NCBI RefSeq assembly: GCF_009827635.1
Contig: NZ_WTYW01000006.1
Coordinates: 1 to 64,000, forward strand
Direction of reading: 5' to 3'
Origin: Parapontixanthobacter aurantiacus
Lineage (GTDB): Bacteria; Pseudomonadota; Alphaproteobacteria; Sphingomonadales; Sphingomonadaceae
DNA length: 64,000 bases
The translations under genes were made by a program, and so were the position numbers. This document shows, piece after piece, positions 36,289-44,463 of this stretch. Positions within the stretch are counted from its first letter, which is position 1; the number at the start of each line of letters is the position of its first letter. The notes beneath the pieces were generated by a model. That model did no database searches and was not told the DNA's origin. It worked only from the letters and a program-made list of their open reading frames with translations.

Positions 36289-36447
36289 ATGCGAGCTTAC
36301 ATTAACACTTTTGATAATGTTAACGAATCGTTCCGTCGAACGGAGTCTGATCAGCGACGAGCCGATAAACGAAAACACGCTGTAACCCGCGGATTTCCTC
36401 GGTTCGTCGCAGCTATATGCGTGTCGTTTCAGACCATCGCAAGATGA
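36289..36447 (+). CDS. Possible small protein of 52 residues, unsupported by homology
   Basis: An ATG at 36289 follows GAGGA at eight bases. It encodes a basic 52-residue peptide with a short hydrophobic stretch (FVAAICVSF) near the end. I recognise nothing in it. The good ribosome-binding site is the only support, and its start contains the TTAACA inverted repeat. Confidence 0.22.
   Translation: MRAYINTFDNVNESFRRTESDQRRADKRKHAVTRGFPRFVAAICVSFQTIAR
36302..36323. promoter_or_regulatory. Inverted repeat TTAACA-N10-TGTTAA
   Basis: Two six-base arms with a ten-base spacer, centred about 223 bases before the DUF1996 start. The arms are 16 bases apart, about one and a half helical turns. The binding factor is unknown. 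Confidence 0.35.
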
Positions 36448-36509
36448 ACCCGGCCCAACGCCTTGTTTTGCGCCGTTAAGGTGGTTTTTACCCATTTAGA
36501 GAAAGTTCG

Positions 36510-36530
36510 CCCTCGAATTAAATGCGAGGG
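36510..36530 (+). promoter_or_regulatory. Hairpin that sequesters the ribosome-binding site of the DUF1996 gene
   Basis: CCCTCG (36510-36515) pairs with CGAGGG (36525-36530) around a nine-base AT-rich loop. The second arm contains the only Shine-Dalgarno-like sequence (GAGGG), five bases before the ATG at 36536. Translation may depend on opening this short stem. Confidence 0.5.
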
Positions 36531-36535
36531 AAACT

Positions 36536-37744
36536 ATGCGAAACGTAATGCGGCTGGCTTACCTGCCGGCGCTGATGGCGATAGCGGGCTGCGTGCCGGA
36601 AGATGGTACCGAGGACCTGCTAACCGTACCCGAACCGGTTGCCGTCGAAACGACACCCGAAGAAACGCCCGCACCTGCCCCTGCTCCGACGCCGACCCCG
36701 ACGCAGTCGCCGACCGGCATCAAGAATGAGAAGGGCTACGTCGAACTCGATCCGATCGCGACGAATTTCGACAGGAGCGAGTGGATCGGAGGGCGCAGTC
36801 TGCCGGATTCCTCAGCACCGGACGTCGTGGGTGCATTCCGGTTCATCTGCCGCCCGAGCCACAATGCGTATGACGATCCCATCGTCTTTCCGGGCCAGAA
36901 GGGTGCAGCGCATCTGCACACCTTCTTCGGCAACACGATGACCGATGCGAATTCGACCTATGAAAGTCTCCGGACGACGGGCGACAGCACCTGCAACAAC
37001 GCCCTTAACCGCTCAGCCTACTGGATGCCGGCCTTGATGAACGGACGTGGCCAGGTCGTCATGCCGGACGCCATCTCCATCTATTACAAGCGTCGCCCGG
37101 CGAGCGATCCGGCGTGCCAGGAAGGCAAGGGATGCGTCCCCGTTCCGCGCGGTCTGCGCTATGTCTTTGGCCGTACGATGTCCGGCCCGGGACCAGGCGA
37201 TCACGTCTATTTCAAATGCATGAACGTGGACGGGAAATACGACAGTCTACCTGAAGCGGCTCGAAATTGTCCTTCAGGTCGGCAGATTGGTGCAGTTGTG
37301 GCATCGCCGCAATGCTGGAACGGAACCGAGCTCGACAGTGCCGACCACCGTTCGCACATGGCCTATATGCAGCGAGACCGGAACACCGGTCAGCAGGCCT
37401 GCCCGAGCACACATCCTTACACCCTGCCGCAATTTACGATGGGGGTCTGGTACACGACCGACGATACGCTCGACCGGTCGGGCGACCTGTCGACCTCGCG
37501 CCAGACGTGGTATTTCGCCTCCGATCGGATGGAAGGCAAAACCTGGCTTCCGTCGGGCCACACCTTCCATGCCGACTGGTTCGGCGCGTGGGACGACGAC
37601 GTTCTCAAGACGTGGAATGACAACTGCATCGACAAGCTGCTGAATTGTGCCGGCGGTGACCTCGGCAACGGAACCGGGCTGCGGTTGAACGAAATCTCCC
37701 GTGAGCGGGACAACAATCTCGTGGATGTCCCGCCGCGAACCTGA
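36536..37744 (+). CDS. DUF1996 domain lipoprotein
   Basis: The 402-residue product has a lipoprotein signal (MAIAGC, Cys19), a linker rich in Pro, Thr and Glu (about residues 30-62), then the DUF1996 domain with the family pieces FRFICRPSHNAYDDPIV, HLHTFFGN and SAYWMPAL, and several Cys that could form disulphides. The function of the domain is unknown; it occurs in secreted proteins of fungi and bacteria. The long linker would hold the domain away from the membrane. It is followed by a strong terminator and is a single-gene unit. Confidence 0.88.
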   Translation: MRNVMRLAYLPALMAIAGCVPEDGTEDLLTVPEPVAVETTPEETPAPAPAPTPTPTQSPTGIKNEKGYVELDPIATNFDRSEWIGGRSLPDSSAPDVVGAFRFICRPSHNAYDDPIVFPGQKGAAHLHTFFGNTMTDANSTYESLRTTGDSTCNNALNRSAYWMPALMNGRGQVVMPDAISIYYKRRPASDPACQEGKGCVPVPRGLRYVFGRTMSGPGPGDHVYFKCMNVDGKYDSLPEAARNCPSGRQIGAVVASPQCWNGTELDSADHRSHMAYMQRDRNTGQQACPSTHPYTLPQFTMGVWYTTDDTLDRSGDLSTSRQTWYFASDRMEGKTWLPSGHTFHADWFGAWDDDVLKTWNDNCIDKLLNCAGGDLGNGTGLRLNEISRERDNNLVDVPPRT

Positions 37745-37776
37745 TTTCGCCGCACACGTCATTCGCTCAAGAAATG

Positions 37777-37812
37777 GGGCATCGCGCATCGGGCGCGGTG
37801 CCCTTTTTTTTC
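37777..37812 (+). terminator. Rho-independent terminator after the DUF1996 gene
   Basis: GGGCATCGCG pairs with CGCGGTGCCC (one mismatch or wobble) around a seven-base loop and is followed by nine T at 37804-37812. Confidence 0.92.
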
Positions 37813-37953
37813 GAGATTATGGTCTAGCGGCGTAGCTGGACGACAATCTGTTGCTCCACTTTGAAAAAGCGGTATGCTCATTGGCGAGTCAGGTGTCTGA
37901 ACACCGACCACCGGGAAGGATACTATGCCAAAAGCTGAAGCGGACCCTTTCGC

Positions 37954-39531
37954 TTGTCCGAGAATGCGGCCAGTGTCGCAGGATCGAAAATCGGGGATGT
38001 TGCCGTCGTGAACGTGCAACCCACCAATTCGGCAATGGTCAACGACCGGCCTGCGGCACCGCCGCTTCCGACACGGGTGAAATTTGCTTTCGGCTCGGGG
38101 GCGATGGCCAACGGCATCAAGAGTGCCGCCTTCTCCACCTATCTCATGCTGTTCTTCAACCAGGTGATCGGCGTTCCGGCGAGCATCGTGGGAACCGCGC
38201 TTGCGCTGACATTGCTGGTCGATGCGATCGTCGATCCCTTTCTCGGGCGGTGGGCCGACGTCACCCGCTCGCGGTGGGGCCGGCGCCATCCGTTCATGCT
38301 GGCCTCGGCCATTCCGACGACGCTGTTCTTCTTCTTCACCTGGTTTCCGCCGACGGGCCTCACCGATATCCAGTACGGCATCTGGATTTTCTGTTTCGCG
38401 GCAGCCACGCGAGCATCGATCAGCGCCTTCGAGATCAATGCATCGGCGATGGCTCCCGAACTGACCGAAATTTATAGTGAGCGGACCAAGCTGTTCAGCA
38501 TCCGCTACTGGTTCGGCTATGCGGGGGCATACGGCTTTGCCGCCTTTTCGCTCGCCTTCATCTTCATCGAGAGCGAGGCCTATCCGCGCGGACAGCTAAA
38601 CCCTGCGAGCTACGCGAATTTCGCGTTGCTCGGCGCCGGGCTCATCCTGCTCGCGATCCTCGTTTGCACATTCGGTACGCGCTCGCGGATCCCCTATTTG
38701 CGCCAAGCGGACCAGCGCGCGGATGGCGACAGCATGCCCGTGAAGGAGCATCTGGCTGAGATGTTCGCCGCATTCCGCAACCGAGCATTCCTCGCGATCT
38801 TCGGCTTCGGCGTATTCAAGTACACGGCGATCGGTCTCTACAGCGCGATCAACATCTATTTCGGCACGTATCTCTTCAAGCTGAACGCCGGGGCACTCGC
38901 ATTGCTGACGCTGGACAGCTTTCTCGCCGCAACGCTCGCCGCGCCGCTTGCGCCCATTTGTTCGCGCATCTTCGGCAAACGCACGAGTTCGATGGTGTTC
39001 GCCGTACTCGGCGTTTCCATCGGCCTCTCGCCCCTCATCCTCAGCTATTTTGATCTGTTCTTCGTCGCAGGCGATGCCCTGCTGTTGCCGACCCTGTTCC
39101 TCATCGGAGCAGTTTATATGGCGATGGTCACAATTTCACTCATCAACACGACGTCGATGCTTGCCGACGTCGTGGAGGACAGCGCGGTCGAGACCGGGCG
39201 GCACACGGCAGGAACCTTCTTCGCGGCGAGCAGCTTCATGCAGCAATGCTCCAACGCGCTCGGCATATTCGTCGCGGGCCAGGTCCTGATGATCGCTCAG
39301 TTTCCCGAGAATGCCGATCCGGACACGATCGGCCAGCCTGCGCTGGACAGCCTCTTGATGAGCTATATTCCGATCAACCTGACATTGTGGACCATCGGTG
39401 CGCTCATTCTGCTATTCTACCCCATCACGCAGGCCCGCCATGAACGGAACGTCGAAATCCTGCGCGCTCGCGAGGCGGAAGCGCGCGAACAGCAACAACG
39501 CGACACGCCGATCGGCGGTCCTGCCAGATAA
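37954..39531 (+). CDS. MFS/GPH-type sugar or glycoside:cation symporter
   Basis: The product has about 12 membrane helices and GPH-family features such as DAIVDPFLGRWADVTRSRWGRRHPFML near residues 90-116 (loop between helices 2 and 3) and AFEINASAMAPELTE. GPH carriers move sugars, glucuronides or glycosides with sodium or protons; the substrate here is unknown. The TTG start at 37954 has no clear ribosome-binding site; GTG at 38008 with GGGGA upstream is a good alternative and gives a protein about 18 residues shorter. It precedes the acyl-CoA dehydrogenase genes by 14 bases and is probably in the same operon. Confidence 0.82.
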   Translation: MSENAASVAGSKIGDVAVVNVQPTNSAMVNDRPAAPPLPTRVKFAFGSGAMANGIKSAAFSTYLMLFFNQVIGVPASIVGTALALTLLVDAIVDPFLGRWADVTRSRWGRRHPFMLASAIPTTLFFFFTWFPPTGLTDIQYGIWIFCFAAATRASISAFEINASAMAPELTEIYSERTKLFSIRYWFGYAGAYGFAAFSLAFIFIESEAYPRGQLNPASYANFALLGAGLILLAILVCTFGTRSRIPYLRQADQRADGDSMPVKEHLAEMFAAFRNRAFLAIFGFGVFKYTAIGLYSAINIYFGTYLFKLNAGALALLTLDSFLAATLAAPLAPICSRIFGKRTSSMVFAVLGVSIGLSPLILSYFDLFFVAGDALLLPTLFLIGAVYMAMVTISLINTTSMLADVVEDSAVETGRHTAGTFFAASSFMQQCSNALGIFVAGQVLMIAQFPENADPDTIGQPALDSLLMSYIPINLTLWTIGALILLFYPITQARHERNVEILRAREAEAREQQQRDTPIGGPAR

Positions 39532-39545
39532 CGAAGGAGAAGCTC

Positions 39546-40757
39546 ATGGCTACCCAGCCGGAAATCGACACGCATAGCGAAGAAGAAGCCTTCCGCGAGG
39601 AAGTGCGCCAGTTCCTGGCGACCCATTTCCCGCCCGAATTGAAGGGCGAGGGCAATCCGGGCGCCGGCATCGAAGGCGACCTTGACGAAACCGAAGCGCA
39701 GAAGAAATGGCGCCTCGCCATGGGCGAACGCGGCTGGGGCACCCCTACCTGGCCGAAGGAATATGGCGGGGGCGGGTTGACGCGCAAGCAGGCTGCCATT
39801 CTCAACGAGGAACTCGCCAAGGCCGGGGCATATAATCCGATCGGCGGCATGGGCGTGATGATGTTCGGTCCCACGCTCCTCGAATTCGGAAGCGAGGAAC
39901 AGAAGCACGAGCATATCCCCCCGATCTGCAAGGGCGAAGTGCGCTGGTGCCAGGGCTATTCGGAGCCCAATGCCGGTTCGGACCTCGCGAACCTTCAGAC
40001 CATGGCGGAGGACAAGGGCGATCACTACCTCGTCAACGGTCAGAAGACCTGGACCAGTGGCGGCCAGTGGGCGGACAAGTGCTTCTGCCTCGTGCGCACC
40101 GATCGCAGCGACAAGCACAAGGGCATCTCCTTCCTGCTCATCGACATGGATGTGCCGGGCGTCGAGGTGAAGCCGATCCAGATGATCAGCGGCATGAGCC
40201 CCTTCTGCGAGACCTTCTTCACCGACGTAAAGGTCCCCAAGGAGAACCTCGTCGGCGAGGAAGGGCAGGGCTGGACCATCGGCAAGCGCCTCCTCCAGCA
40301 CGAGCGCACGAACCTGTCGGGCGGTGGCAGCATGGCCCGGCTGATGGGCGCGAGCCTGTCGGACATCGCGAAGAAGTATATCGGCACCGATAGCGAAGGA
40401 CGTCTGGCGGACCCCGTCATGCGCGACCGCATCGCCGATTTCGAGATCCGCTGGAACGCCTTCCTGCTGACGGCGCGTCGTGCCGCCGAGGAATCCAAGG
40501 CGCAGGGCGGCGTCTCCGAAATCAGCTCGGTCCTCAAGAAGGTCGGAACGAAACTCGGGCAGGAGCGCGCCGAAATGGCGATCGAGATCATGGGCCTCCA
40601 GGGGCTCGGCTGGGAAGGCGAAGGCTTCACGGACAGCGAACTGCGCGGCGTTCGTGCCTGGCTGTTCGGCAAGGCGACGACGATCTACGGCGGCTCGACC
40701 GAAATTCAGAACAACATCATCGCGAAGCGTGTCCTCGGCATGCTCGACCACCAGTAA
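39546..40757 (+). CDS. Acyl-CoA dehydrogenase, subunit or isozyme 1
   Basis: The 403-residue flavoprotein oxidises the alpha-beta bond of an acyl-CoA. Signatures include GYSEPNAGSDLANLQTMAED near residue 138, the FAD/substrate segment TSGGQWADKCFCLVRTD, and IYGGSTEIQNNIIAKRVLG near the end. In that last motif the usual catalytic Glu (YEG) is Gly, as in the FadE26-like branch where the base sits elsewhere. AAGGAG precedes the ATG. The next gene is a second dehydrogenase 17 bases on, so the two may form a heteromer. Confidence 0.92.
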   Translation: MATQPEIDTHSEEEAFREEVRQFLATHFPPELKGEGNPGAGIEGDLDETEAQKKWRLAMGERGWGTPTWPKEYGGGGLTRKQAAILNEELAKAGAYNPIGGMGVMMFGPTLLEFGSEEQKHEHIPPICKGEVRWCQGYSEPNAGSDLANLQTMAEDKGDHYLVNGQKTWTSGGQWADKCFCLVRTDRSDKHKGISFLLIDMDVPGVEVKPIQMISGMSPFCETFFTDVKVPKENLVGEEGQGWTIGKRLLQHERTNLSGGGSMARLMGASLSDIAKKYIGTDSEGRLADPVMRDRIADFEIRWNAFLLTARRAAEESKAQGGVSEISSVLKKVGTKLGQERAEMAIEIMGLQGLGWEGEGFTDSELRGVRAWLFGKATTIYGGSTEIQNNIIAKRVLGMLDHQ

Positions 40758-40774
40758 GAAGGGGCCGCGAGAAC

Positions 40775-41845
40775 ATGGCTATCTTGAACGAAGAACAGGA
40801 AATGCTGCGCGACATGGCGCGCGACTGGGCGAAGAACGAAAGCCCGGTGACCGAATGGCGCAAGGTTCGCCGCGACGGTGACGAGGCTGCCTATGACAGG
40901 AACGCCTATGCGACCATGTCCGAAATGGGCTGGGCGGGCGTCATCATTCCCGAAGATCATGGCGGCTCCGACTTCGGCTGGCTCAGCGCCGGGCTGGTGA
41001 TCGAGGAACTAGGCAAGACCATCACGGCAAGCCCGCTCGTCGCATCGACCATCGCGGCGAGCGCGATCATCATGGGCGGCAGTGACGAACAGAAGGCGAA
41101 ATGGTTGCCCAAACTCGCCAGCGGCGAAGCCGTGGGGACGATCGCCGTGGACGAGGGGCCGCGCCATGATCCCTCGCAGATCGAGACGAGCGTATCGGCT
41201 GGCAAGATCAGCGGGACGAAGGCCTTCGTGCATGAAGCACACGGCGCCGATGTTTTCGTGGTCGCCGCAAAGGACGGCCTCTACCTCGCGGAGAAGGGCG
41301 AAGGCGTATCGCTATCGACGCGCAAGCTGGCGGACCTGCGCAGCCATGCGGAAGTCACCTTCGACGGTGTCGCGGCCGACAAGCTGGCAAGCGGCAAGGA
41401 CACGCTGATCGACGACGTGCTGGACCGCGCTCGTGTCCTGACGGCGTGCGAGATGCTCGGCATGGCGCAGGCGATCTTCGACACCACGCTCGATTACCTG
41501 AAGCAGCGCGTGCAGTTCAATCAGGTGCTCGCCACGTTTCAGGCCTTGCAGCATCGCATGGCCGACCTGTTTGCCGATCTCGCGCTGATGCGTTCGGCGG
41601 TCGAGGGCGGTCTGCAGGCAATCGACGGCGGGTTCGGCATCTCGCGTGCCGCGACGCAGGCCAAGGCCGAAGCAAACCGCGTCCTTCATCTGATGAGCCG
41701 CGAGGGCATCCAGTTGCACGGCGGTATCGGCATGACCGACGAATACGATATCGGCTTCTATCTGAAACGCGCCCGCGTGCTCGAGGCGAGTTTCGGCGAT
41801 ACTTCGTATCTGAAGCGCCGCTTTGCGGAACTGAGCGGCTATTGA
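40775..41845 (+). CDS. Acyl-CoA dehydrogenase, subunit or isozyme 2
   Basis: The 356-residue product has the same fold but weaker active-site motifs: the C-terminal region reads LHGGIGMTDEYDIGFYLKRA followed by SFGDTSYLKRR, again without a Glu in the classic place. Such partly degenerate second subunits occur in heterotetrameric steroid-side-chain dehydrogenases. Together with the first subunit it suggests a bulky acyl substrate; this is inference from arrangement. Confidence 0.9.
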   Translation: MAILNEEQEMLRDMARDWAKNESPVTEWRKVRRDGDEAAYDRNAYATMSEMGWAGVIIPEDHGGSDFGWLSAGLVIEELGKTITASPLVASTIAASAIIMGGSDEQKAKWLPKLASGEAVGTIAVDEGPRHDPSQIETSVSAGKISGTKAFVHEAHGADVFVVAAKDGLYLAEKGEGVSLSTRKLADLRSHAEVTFDGVAADKLASGKDTLIDDVLDRARVLTACEMLGMAQAIFDTTLDYLKQRVQFNQVLATFQALQHRMADLFADLALMRSAVEGGLQAIDGGFGISRAATQAKAEANRVLHLMSREGIQLHGGIGMTDEYDIGFYLKRARVLEASFGDTSYLKRRFAELSGY

Positions 41846-41849
41846 CCCC

Positions 41850-43160
41850 TTGGATCCGCTCAGGGATCCGGAAGCACAAACCGACGTGGCTAGCGCGCAG
41901 CGTAGCGCGCTGGCCGAACATGCGCGGTTCGTCGACGCCAATCTGAAGAAGAATTACCGCGCGAATTTCATTCATGGCGTGCTCGGCATGACCGGCTTTC
42001 GCCTGATCTACGCGCCGACCATCATTCCTGCCTATCTGCTGCTTCTCACGGGAAGCACGGCTGCCGTGGGCCTCGGCGCAGCGCTGTTGCAACTCGGCGC
42101 GACCATCAGCCCCATCGCCAGCGGCTCGCGGATCGAACATCGCAGCCATATCCTGCCCTATGCCATTCGCGTGGGTTCGCTGATGCGGCTCATGATCCTG
42201 GGACTGGCGCTGGCAGCGTGGTTCCTGACCGGCGATCTATTGGTTGTCGCGACGTTCGCCTGCTTCCTCCTGCTCGGCTTTTTCACAGGCGCGCAGCGGG
42301 TCGCGTTCCAGATGCTGATGAGCAAGCTCATCCCGATCCGGCAGCGCGGCCGGTTGCAAGGCTATCGCAATTTCGCCGGCGGGCTGATCGCCGCGATCCT
42401 CGCCTATTTTGCCGGTGCCTATTTTATCGAGGATGCCTGGCTCGGGAACGGTTATGCGACGACCTTCCTCTTCGCCTTCCTGCTGACGAGCGCGGGCCTC
42501 GTCGTCCTCCAAACGATGATCCGGGAGCCTGCTGCGCCCATCTCCCGCCCACAAATGCCGATGATGGAACGGCTAAGGCAATTTCCCGAACTGATGGCGG
42601 AGAGGGGTTTTCGCAATTTCCTCATCGTGCACAGTTTCGCGACCGTCTCTCGCGTCGGCGGACCGTTCTGGACGGTCTATGCGGGCAGCGTCCTCGGGCT
42701 GGATGGCGCACTGATCGGGGGTTTGAGTTTCGTCTTTCTCGGATCGGACACGGTATCGAACATCATCTGGGGACCGATGGGCGATCGCTACGGGTTCAAG
42801 CGCGTCTATGCCGGATCGCTTATCTGCACCCTGGCCGGCATCGTCTGCCTCATTATCGGCGCGAGCGAAGCACCGATCTATGCCGCCTTCATCCTGCTCG
42901 GCATGGGAATGTCGGGATGGATGCTGGCCTCGACCACGATGGTCCTCGAATTCGGCAGCCAGGAAGACACGCCGATGCGGCTCGCCTTCACCACGACGGT
43001 CGAGGGCGCGATCGCTGCGGCGGGCCCGGTCCTCGCCGGTCTGCTTGTCGCGGGTTACGGCTTCGCGCCGCTCTTCACGATCATGCTTGCGGCCTTGGGG
43101 GCAGCCCTGGTGCTGCTCGTCTGGCGGGTCGAGGAGCCGCGGCAGTTCGATGCTGCCTGA
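41850..43160 (+). CDS. MFS transporter of the catabolic cluster
   Basis: The 436-residue protein has about 12 membrane helices and the loop sequence GPMGDRYGFKRVYAG between helices 8 and 9. It starts with TTG five bases after the dehydrogenase stop, so it is in the same operon. Its N-terminus has a 40-residue soluble stretch before the first helix. Import of the substrate or export of a product are both possible. Its stop codon abuts that of the convergent regulator. Confidence 0.82.
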   Translation: MDPLRDPEAQTDVASAQRSALAEHARFVDANLKKNYRANFIHGVLGMTGFRLIYAPTIIPAYLLLLTGSTAAVGLGAALLQLGATISPIASGSRIEHRSHILPYAIRVGSLMRLMILGLALAAWFLTGDLLVVATFACFLLLGFFTGAQRVAFQMLMSKLIPIRQRGRLQGYRNFAGGLIAAILAYFAGAYFIEDAWLGNGYATTFLFAFLLTSAGLVVLQTMIREPAAPISRPQMPMMERLRQFPELMAERGFRNFLIVHSFATVSRVGGPFWTVYAGSVLGLDGALIGGLSFVFLGSDTVSNIIWGPMGDRYGFKRVYAGSLICTLAGIVCLIIGASEAPIYAAFILLGMGMSGWMLASTTMVLEFGSQEDTPMRLAFTTTVEGAIAAAGPVLAGLLVAGYGFAPLFTIMLAALGAALVLLVWRVEEPRQFDAA

Positions 43161-44396
43161 TCAGTTTTTCTTCGGCCCGAGAAGGCCTCCCGACAGGGAT
43201 TGCGCATAGGCTTCGATCGCCGTTGCCGGATCGTCGAACCTCTGCGCCCAGCGGCGCGCGTCATAGGCTCCGTTCAGCGTCGACATCATCACCTGGCTGG
43301 CGATCAACGGATCGATCGGTCGCACCGAACCGTCCGCTATGCCGTCGATCAGCATCCCGGCGAAGCGGCGCGCCAGCCGGTTGGAGCGCGTGACGACATC
43401 TTCCCGGTGGCCGCTTTCAAGCGCTTGCAATGCGGTCGTGCGCAAAAGCGGCATGGCATCGAAGAACTGCAATTCCAGCAGTTCCGCCAAGATTCCCGTG
43501 GTGCGGGTCCAATAGTCGCCCGGCGCGTCGATCCCGGCCATCTGGATGGCTGACAGCCGATCGTAGCTACGCTGAAAACAGGCAAGCACGAGATCATCCT
43601 TCGCATCGTGATGATGATAGAAGCTGCCCTTCGTGACATTCAGCATTTCCGCGATGCGATTGATCGAGGCCCCGCGATAGCCGCGCTCGTTGATCATCAG
43701 CGTGGCAGCGCGCAGGAACTCGTCGTTCTGGCTTGGCGGTTCGCCAGTGTCGCTGCGCCAGCCACCGGGTGACAGCTTGGCCGGGTTCCAGCGTTCGGGC
43801 GCGCTCGCCACGCCATGTGCGAGAATGTCGAAGATGCGGTCCTCGATCCGCGGAAAATCGAGCGTCGAATAGCGCAGCGACCAGATCGGCCACCACATGA
43901 ACGCCTCCAGCAGCATGTGAGCCTTTGCGGAAAACCGCGCCCGCTCTTCCTGCGACGCCGGCTCGCCGAAGAAGCTTCGCACGCAATCGACGATCTCGCG
44001 ATAACGATCGAGCAGCGGTGCCTGCACCTCGTCATCGAGCGTCCTTATCTCGGACAATGCGGTGATGAGACCACGCTCGCCCTGCCGGATCCGGGTCCGC
44101 AGGCCCACATGCAGCGCGATGTACTTGCGCAGCCGCGCCGCCGGGTCCGCTTCGGCGAGCGCTTCGCTCGCCATCCCGTGCATGAGGTCTAGGGTTTCTT
44201 CGTAAACCGCAACCGCGAGCTTGTCCTTGCGCGGGAAGTAATAGGTGATGCTGGTTGCATTGAGACCGATGGCGCGCGCAACGCTCGACAAGGTCGTCGC
44301 CTGCAGCCCGACGTCATTGATCGACTTCGACGCCGCATGGACGATCGCCCGGCGTTTCTCGCCAAAGCGTTTGGTTTCACTGCTCTTGCTCGCCAT
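43161..44396 (-). CDS. Regulator with two TetR DNA-binding domains in one chain
   Basis: The 411-residue protein is twice the usual TetR length. A first TetR_N helix-turn-helix lies near residues 15-62 (AIGLNATSITYYFPRKDKL) and a second near residues 225-272 (MLNVTKGSFYHHHDAKDDL), each followed by a helical ligand-binding-like part. It is therefore a covalent tandem dimer or a fused pair. It lies between the dehydrogenase-MFS genes and the CoA ligase gene and probably controls them in response to an acyl-CoA; that role is inferred. Confidence 0.88.
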   Translation of the reverse strand: MASKSSETKRFGEKRRAIVHAASKSINDVGLQATTLSSVARAIGLNATSITYYFPRKDKLAVAVYEETLDLMHGMASEALAEADPAARLRKYIALHVGLRTRIRQGERGLITALSEIRTLDDEVQAPLLDRYREIVDCVRSFFGEPASQEERARFSAKAHMLLEAFMWWPIWSLRYSTLDFPRIEDRIFDILAHGVASAPERWNPAKLSPGGWRSDTGEPPSQNDEFLRAATLMINERGYRGASINRIAEMLNVTKGSFYHHHDAKDDLVLACFQRSYDRLSAIQMAGIDAPGDYWTRTTGILAELLELQFFDAMPLLRTTALQALESGHREDVVTRSNRLARRFAGMLIDGIADGSVRPIDPLIASQVMMSTLNGAYDARRWAQRFDDPATAIEAYAQSLSGGLLGPKKN

Positions 44397-44463
44397 GACC
44401 TCCCCCGAGAATGACGCGCGTTACATCAAACACGCCCCTGCTGCCAAGCGCAAGCGGCACGCA

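Larger units (their letters stand above)
35884..36535. other. 652-base intergenic region with several dyads and possible regulatory sites
   Basis: No recognisable gene fills this gap between the divergent PEP-CTERM and DUF1996 genes. It has lower GC than its surroundings and contains a CtrA-type site, a 19-base stem, two perfect palindromes, an inverted TTAACA repeat, a possible 52-codon ORF and an RBS-hiding hairpin, each listed separately. Confidence 0.8.
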
